Source: Lunularia cruciata | Lineage: Eukaryota; Streptophyta; Marchantiopsida; Lunulariales; Lunulariaceae | Length of the DNA: 64,000 nt | Direction: 5' to 3' | NCBI GenBank assembly: GCA_948567375.1 | Contig: OX419760.1 | Span: 59,330,911-59,394,910, forward strand | Shown here: one piece after another, positions 58,501 to 64,000 of the stretch | Layout of the letters: each line of letters begins with the position of its first letter | Numbering within the stretch: position 1 is the stretch's first letter | Made by a program: the position numbers and the translations under genes | The notes under the pieces: model-generated | What the model saw: only the letters and a program-made list of their open reading frames with translations | The model's database searches: none | Told to the model about the DNA's origin: nothing

Positions 58501-59784
58501 CCCGTGAAGTTTTGCTAAATTCCGTCCCTTGCCCGTAAAACGTTCAGATATCCCGTCCGTCACTACCCATCTAATTTGTACAGATTACCGACAAAAGGTT
58601 TTACTGATATTTATGGGTACCAGTCAAGTTAAAACTAAAGCTTCCCATGTTTGCGGCAAGCAACTCATCGCGAACTCAGTTTGTGTGTCTGTGGTTGAAT
58701 TAAGATACTCCGTAGTCGTGAAAGCAATTTCCCTTGGTGTGGTAAGAATGCATGCTGTTCGTACTTTCGGACCTCCTGGCGCTGTCGCTCAGCGCATGAA
58801 TTTTCCAGTTTAGCTTTTGTAGTGCGTGGGACAAATTAATTTATCTAAACCACTTACTCGTACTTGGAACAGTTGAAGTTACCACGATACGTATGAAGTC
58901 CACTGCATTGATCTTAGAGTTACTCAGACTGCCTCGAACCTGTAAGAAATCTTGCTCTTGTTGTTCATAGATGTAATTGGTTTGTCCCTACAGTTGTCCT
59001 TGCTGTTGTATAAACTGTTCCTTACAACTGTCCTGATCTCAAAAACCATATCTTGGAAGAACAGAGACTGAGTGTCGGGAGAGAGACACGTGCCGAAGAA
59101 TGCCCCCACATTTCATGCTGTAGTTTGGTGCTTTCATGAACAGTGCTGTTTCCAGCTCCTGAATTCCTCTGAAATTAAGGTTCCTGTCTTTGAATTGTCC
59201 GTTCGCTGCTCGTAGACAGCTATCACGCCATGCAGTTGATACAGGAAACCCAACGAGAATATATACTACTATGTCCGAACCTCGCGGAAATCCATAGGCC
59301 CTGGGGATTCCAGCTAAGCACCCTTGGTATACATGTCACACACCATTCAGAATGCAATTCAAATTTAGCGTTTGTCTCTCAAAGGATACTCTTTCACAGC
59401 CTAGTTTTCTCCTCAACTTTCTAGAATCTTAATCTTAATCTTAACCCCAGCAGAATAACTCTTTAGTTTATTTATACAAATGAGTAAAAATATAGTCCAT
59501 TGAGACGTAGCCAAAGATGAGATCCACTTGCATATTTATTGTCCACCTTACTCGAGAGGAACCATCATTTCCGACCGAGAGTACAAAAAGGGGTGGTTTG
59601 CAGACCTTAACATCTACTTTATGAAATATACAGAATCTACATTTCTCTGCAACAACTGTCATAAACCTTAGTATATATAGTAGATCTTCTGAAGGGAAGA
59701 TTGCATTGTGAAGGGATGCAAAAGGAGCCTCTATCGTAAACATCAAGCTCCAGACTTTCACAACTGGCTTTCACATCTTTTTGG
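55574..59784. other. No recognisable gene; small repeats
   Basis: Mostly AT-rich. A 33-bp direct repeat (ATTTAAAGCCCCCTAGTATC) starts at 58449 and again at 58482. An inverted repeat with 11-bp arms, TATAGACTATC/GATAGTCTATA, lies at 58373-58383 and 58400-58410. From about 58520 the composition is more balanced. The + frame 58529-58813 (94 codons) and the minus frame 59761-59468 (97 codons) have no recognised domain. Confidence 0.4.
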
Positions 59785-59880
59785 GGCTGAGCCCAATTTT
59801 ACCCTCTGTCTTTTCCTTGTACGGCTTGATGGGGGCCTTCCCATCCTTCTTGTTATCCCACGGGGTCGCCTATTTTTTTT
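59785..59880 (+). mobile_element. LINE 3'-end stub upstream of the transporter gene
   Basis: GGGGCTGAGCCCAATTTTAC, then TTGTACGGCTTGATGGGGGC and CTTCCCATCCTTCTTG, match the 3' UTR of LINE copy 2 (GTACGGCTTGATG is exact) in reverse orientation. A run of T follows at about 59873-59881. It lies about 570 bp before the transporter start codon. Confidence 0.72.
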
Positions 59881-60451
59881 TCACAGCAGGCCTCAGCGAC
59901 AGCTACTTTGATTTCATCAGGTGCTCCGTGGTCCGACGAGGTGAGTGGCAATGATATGGTTCAATTTGCTGCAATTGCGCTTTGAGTGAAGTAACCAGCT
60001 GCGACTTTGTCTTGTATAGGTCAGACCTCTTCAAACAGCAGTAATTAGCGCCTGTTTCTTGACACCTTGTACTCGAGGGCTCCACCACACATAGCAGAGG
60101 TGGTCCATGAGCACCTCTTAAATCCGGTACCGAGCAAAGGTTGTCACCGAACTCATCATTACCAAGACTGGATAGCATTAGTAGTCTGCATAACATTAAA
60201 TACGTAGAGTCGTTGACCTTAGCTTCTTGAGGAGGGCCTTCGTTTTCCTGTAAGGCCTTCCAAGCTCCAGTCATTTTTCTCGAGGTTTGATTGTGCGTCA
60301 CTGCCGCCTGTAAAAGGCGATCGGCAACCTATCAAATCTTGACTGGTATAAGGATAAAATTTCGCGATCTACTCTGAGCACATTGGAGGTCCCCTCAAGC
60401 TGCCTCTCTTGGTAGTGGAGTATCTCACAGAGAGTCCGGGTGTAAGTGACG
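59881..60451 (+). promoter_or_regulatory. Upstream region of the OFA-type transporter
   Basis: Balanced composition and likely to contain the promoter and 5' UTR. No certain TATA box. Minus frames here (60301-59903 and 60705-60298) have no recognised domain and are probably shadows. Confidence 0.4.
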
Positions 60452-60758
60452 ATGGGGGCACCCGATAGTACCCTGAATGACCCTGAGGCCCGAAACCTGT
60501 TGGCACGCTTGATCATCAAGCACTGGACTGTGAAGCCAATTGTCAAATCTCCAGAAGATGAAGAAAAGGAAAAGTACCTGTTTCTGTACACGAAACTTGT
60601 ACCATTCAACCGATGGATGCTCTTCGCTTCTTCTTTCCTCATCCAGTTCTGCTGTGGTTCCCTGTACTCATGGTCCAATTTCAACGCTCCGATTGATACT
60701 CTCATTTACGGAAACAAGCTAGCGAACAAAGCTCCGAACACATTTTACATTGCAGTCG
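60452..60758 (+). CDS. OFA-family MFS transporter, coding exon 1
   Basis: Encodes residues 1-102 and the first base of codon 103 of a 563-residue major-facilitator protein. I start at the ATG at 60452 (MGAPDSTLND). A hydrophilic N-terminus is followed by the first membrane helix, about residues 54-77 (RWMLFASSFLIQFCCGSLYS), whose G-S-L-Y-S-W motif is typical of helix 1 in the OFA group. The exon ends GCAGTCG before GTATGT, splitting a Gly codon (phase 1). Without splicing the frame would add a few residues and stop at 60778. Confidence 0.9.
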
Positions 60759-60961
60759 GTATGTTCACTTCCTGTTAATTTGTCCATTTGTCGCAACTGA
60801 AGGTCAAGTTTCATAAATCATGATTGAAGCTCTATACTTCCCACAATCTTTTGAAGGGAAATTGCGCTAATATTATCGTGAGTGATTGCGATGGAAAACT
60901 TTATGAGCATTCGTACTGAATATGTTTTTGCTGCTGTGGTTATCTATTTTTCAAATACTAG
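60759..60961 (+). other. Intron of the transporter gene (203 bp)
   Basis: GTATGT donor, AATACTAG acceptor. Removing it joins IAV-G to MFGTTAML in frame and restores the second helix. The intron is more AT-rich than the exons. Confidence 0.88.
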
Positions 60962-62346
60962 GCATGTTTGGTACAACCGCGATGCTGATGGGACCTTGGC
61001 TGGAGAGACATGGGCCCCGGCGAGGTTTACTACTGGGATCAACCATCTTCGGGATCGGCCAAGCCATCGCCTCCCTTTCTCTCCACAAGAAGTCAATTGC
61101 AGGTGTGTACGTCGGCTATGGAGTCCTCGGAGGGTTTGGACTCGGTCTCAATTACATCTCCCCAGTCTCTGCGCTGCAGAAATACTTTCCCGATTACAGA
61201 GGAGTGGCATCCGGCTTCGCAGTGGCTGGATTTGGCGCAGGTTCAATCGTCTGGAGCAAAGTGTACCTCCCCATGATCGACCGATACGAACTTCCTGAGA
61301 CCTTTGCAATCCTAGGTACAGTTCTCACAGGCTCCATGCTGTTATCCGCTGTGGTCATGCGAACCCCTCCTAACAACTTCACAGTCGGCGGTCTAAATGT
61401 TCGTGGAGAGAAGATCGAACATGCCCAGGGCAGTAGTGAATCCTACGAACGTTCTACCATCGCTCTTCATGAGGAGAAGGATGTCAAGGACGTTGAGAAA
61501 AGTGACCCCTCCCCACCAAAGGCTGTTGCTGGTGCTCCTATCATTATGAGCCTTATTCAGTCAATTCGTTCCCCGGACTTCATCTTCATGTACCTGATGT
61601 TTTTTGCCAACCAGCTCTTCGGTCTCGTGGCTCTTTCCAGACTTTCCAATATGTGTCAAGAGCTCTTCGGGCAAACCAAGAGCGAAGGGGCCAACGTGGT
61701 GTCCATAAACGGTGTTTTCAATTGTCTTGGCCGATTGTGTCTACCGATGTTGGCAGATTTAGCCATCAGGATACTTAAAACCAATCCCCCTTTTGCTCGG
61801 AAGCTGGTCTTTTTATTCAACTTGACGGTTCAGGTTGTCATCATAGCAGTATTGCCTCATCTGATCAGGACGGAGAATTACGATGGTTTCCGTGCGGTCA
61901 TGTGGACCTTGACATTCACCTACGGTGGTGGTTTTGGCACCATTCCTTGCTTTCTAACAGACATGTTCGGTCCTTACAACATCGGGGCTCTCCACGGGAT
62001 GATCTTGACTGCTTGGTCTATCGGTGGTGTCGGTGGTGGTCTTGGGTTCACATCTGTGTATGATAACAACAAGCCCTCAACAGCAGATGCGGACGTGGAA
62101 GGTGCTTACGAGCAGGCTTATCTCCACAATTTCAACTGGATTCTTGCTGTGTTGGTTTTCGGTCTGGTCATGCTTTTCTTCGTCCGCACAAACCCATTCG
62201 ACCGAACAGCTCCGGGGTGGAGATACAGCCTTTTCGGAAAGAAAATCGTTCACTTCAAGAGGAAAAGCTCTGAGCGGAAGTCAGGCCAGGAAATGGGAGA
62301 GCAAAATCCTGCCAAAGTGGAATCTGTTACAAGCTCCCCCGAGTAG
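60962..62346 (+). CDS. OFA-family MFS transporter, coding exon 2
   Basis: Encodes residues 103-563 and stop TAG at 62344-62346. The helix 2-3 loop has GPWLERHGPRR (113-123), the major-facilitator motif A. Residues 154-196 (GYGVLGGFGLGLNYISP, later YFPDYRGVASGFAVAGFGAG) carry the OFA-family signature. A charged central loop of about 50 residues separates the two six-helix halves. The second half includes GGGFGTIPCFLTDMFGPYN and GGVGGGLGF, and the tail is Lys/Ser-rich and cytosolic. Bacterial OFA members exchange oxalate and formate or carry monocarboxylates; the plant substrate cannot be told from sequence. No stop or missing motif, so it looks functional. Confidence 0.92.
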
Positions 62347-63476
62347 GGCACTCACAGCGGTAGGGCATTCACAACATTGGACTAACCGTTTGCTTCGAGC
62401 GATATTAGACTGTAGTGGACACGTAACTTCTATTCTGGAGCATTGCCACATGGAACCCTCCATTTTCACGAGTCAAATTGTATCCACCGTAGCACCAATT
62501 TCACAAGTACATGTACAGACTGCTTACTTCCACAAGCACCTCAATCATTACATTAAAGGAGGTTGTTGAGGTTCTAGCATGTACTTAGACGGGCATCAAT
62601 GGCCACCTCCATAACTCCCATAGGACATCAAATTAGAAGACCAGGACAATTTATATAAAGGGCTCTAGTTCTGTCATTAGAAACTTACACTATGTGCTTG
62701 AAGTAGAGCTTCCTACACAACACTAATGTAGGAACGTAGGAATCGTAGAGTCGGTAATTAGGTTGGTTAATGGAAATTCTTGTGGATCCCCATCTTGATA
62801 AGTGGGTTGACATAAACTGTGTACATATACATATTCTAGACACGTGAAAGTATCTTAAAGGTGTACGCGAGCAAAGAAACTACACAAGTAATTTATTCTG
62901 AAATCTCTTACTTCTTTTTCGAATGTTCAGTTTTAGAGAACAGCTCTATGTATGCTTCAAAGTACAATGGCTACTAAAATTTTTGACATCAATGCGAAAG
63001 GTCATATTTATATATATCATGTTAAATGTATTTGTAGTACAAAGTAGACTTAAATATCAGTGAGAGTTGTATCTTAAGCAATTAAATAAAATATTGATAT
63101 TCCCACATATATTTACTGTATTTCCACACCCTCTAAATAATCTCTCCTCAAATTGAAGAGTTCTAAATTAAAATGCTTCAACTACTTTTTTCTTTATTTC
63201 CAGATTCCTTCCAAATTTAGCAAGATGCCAAAATTTAGGAAAGTGCTTGCTGTCAAATAGGCTTTAGTAGATACGGGAACTATGGCTAATGGGCCACACC
63301 CGAGTGTCTTTTAACCGGGAACTTACCAACTAAACGAGCTTTAGAGCACCTCTTTGGAGCTCCAACACATGCTTTAGCTCCCATACCTCCTTCGAGCTAG
63401 ACGCCTACTTTTGCAAGAAGCTTGGGAATCATAATCATATTCTTATGCCCAAATTTAATGCTCAAAATATCGGAGG
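62347..63476. other. 3' flank of the transporter gene, then AT-rich sequence
   Basis: The 3' UTR begins here; AATTAAATAAAAT at about 63079-63091 could act in polyadenylation but lies far downstream. Nothing else is recognised. Confidence 0.35.
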
Positions 63477-63656
63477 ATCATTTTTGACCAGCAATTTTGT
63501 AATATTTTTCAGATCAAGATGAGGCACAAACCTTTTGTGTAATCAAGCGGATCTACTATATAGCGATTATTTTTGACCAGCAATTTTGTAATATTTTTCA
63601 GATCAAGATGAGGCACAAACCTTTTGTGTAATCAAGCGGATCTACTATATAGCGAT
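63477..63656. repeat. 89-bp tandem duplication
   Basis: Copies begin GATCATTTTTGACCAGC at about 63477 and GATTATTTTTGACCAGC at about 63566, and both end GATCTACTATATAGCGATT. They are identical apart from one C/T. Confidence 0.95.
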
Positions 63657-63717
63657 TCTCAACCAGATTATGTCAACTATGCTTCTTGTGGCTCTTGAAA
63701 TTGGTTAGTTGCATGCC

Positions 63718-63859
63718 GTTGAACGACTTAAAGTAACATCATACAATGTATACTCTAATCAAAGGTTCATCAATACGAAGAGCAACAGGTTGAACGACTT
63801 AAAGTAACATTATACAATGTATACTCTAATCAAAGGTTCATCAATATGAAGAGCAACAT
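63718..63859. repeat. 71-bp tandem duplication
   Basis: 63718-63788 and 63789-63859, both starting GTTGAACGACTTAAAGTAAC, differing at about three positions, mostly C/T. Confidence 0.94.
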
Positions 63860-64000
63860 GTTACTGAGGACTAAATTGACAAGTGTTGTGTCAAGACATT
63901 TACAATGCCAAAGCTAGTTTGCTTGGACGTTGGAGTGATAATCTTGGCAGTCAGAGTTATAGTAGTAGTTGCTCAAAGACTACTTAGCGGCGGCCAAAGT

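Noticed and set aside
59903..60301. 132-codon minus frame upstream of the transporter
   Set aside because: No recognised domain, and it overlaps the probable promoter and 5' UTR of the transporter; nothing supports translation.

Overview
The window reads as nuclear DNA of a land plant. Two intact, spliced host genes sit in a large mass of decayed retrotransposons. The genes are a 20S proteasome alpha-type-1 subunit (two coding exons, 36943-37293 and 42269-42763, separated by a 5-kb intron) and a major-facilitator transporter of the OFA (oxalate/formate antiporter-like) type (60452-60758 and 60962-62346). Plant signs are tRNA-iMet primer sites (TGGTATCAGAGC) and chromodomain-bearing gypsy elements. 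A plastid atpB fragment in the proteasome intron agrees best, from memory, with non-seed (bryophyte-like) plastid sequences, so a moss or liverwort is a reasonable but unproven host.

Layout: 1-9480 holds old repeats (a minisatellite, a purine-rich tandem array, a decayed copy of the repeat found in the proteasome intron, and one of two copies of an unidentified degenerate repeat). A solo LTR with a perfect 5-bp target duplication lies at 9488-9899. 9900-16494 is decayed, partly protein-like sequence. 16500-23619 is a nearly complete gypsy chromovirus on the + strand, with LTRs, PBS, PPT, perfect TGTAC target duplication and a solo LTR nested in its integrase. 23880-25500 is the second copy of the unidentified repeat. 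27265-33387 is a second chromovirus on the - strand; its LTRs belong to the family of the 9.5-kb solo LTR, and it carries a nested solo LTR of that same family. 33388-36500 has no recognisable gene. 36943-42763 is the proteasome gene. 43790-54150 is dominated by one LINE family: a full-length minus copy, an inverted 5'-half copy and several 3' fragments. These encode an N-terminal C2H2 finger, a reverse transcriptase and a C-terminal Cys-rich, endonuclease-like region. The transporter gene and its flanks follow, and the window ends in two short tandem duplications.

Most element coding regions are broken by changes that look like C-to-T (or G-to-A) substitution, as expected from deamination of methylated cytosine. 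The two host genes keep open frames. The most interesting signal is the LTR family shared by 9.5, 27.3, 28.7 and 32.9 kb: upstream of its TATA box it carries dense arrays of alternating GAA/TTC units at 5-bp spacing, the layout of heat-shock elements. That suggests a heat-responsive retrotransposon family, analogous in principle to ONSEN of Arabidopsis but in a gypsy chromovirus. Also notable are a perfect 30-bp-arm hairpin at 50661-50724, a 4 x 60-bp in-frame repeat between protease and reverse transcriptase of the minus chromovirus, and a repeat family with a short palindromic core that fills the proteasome intron.
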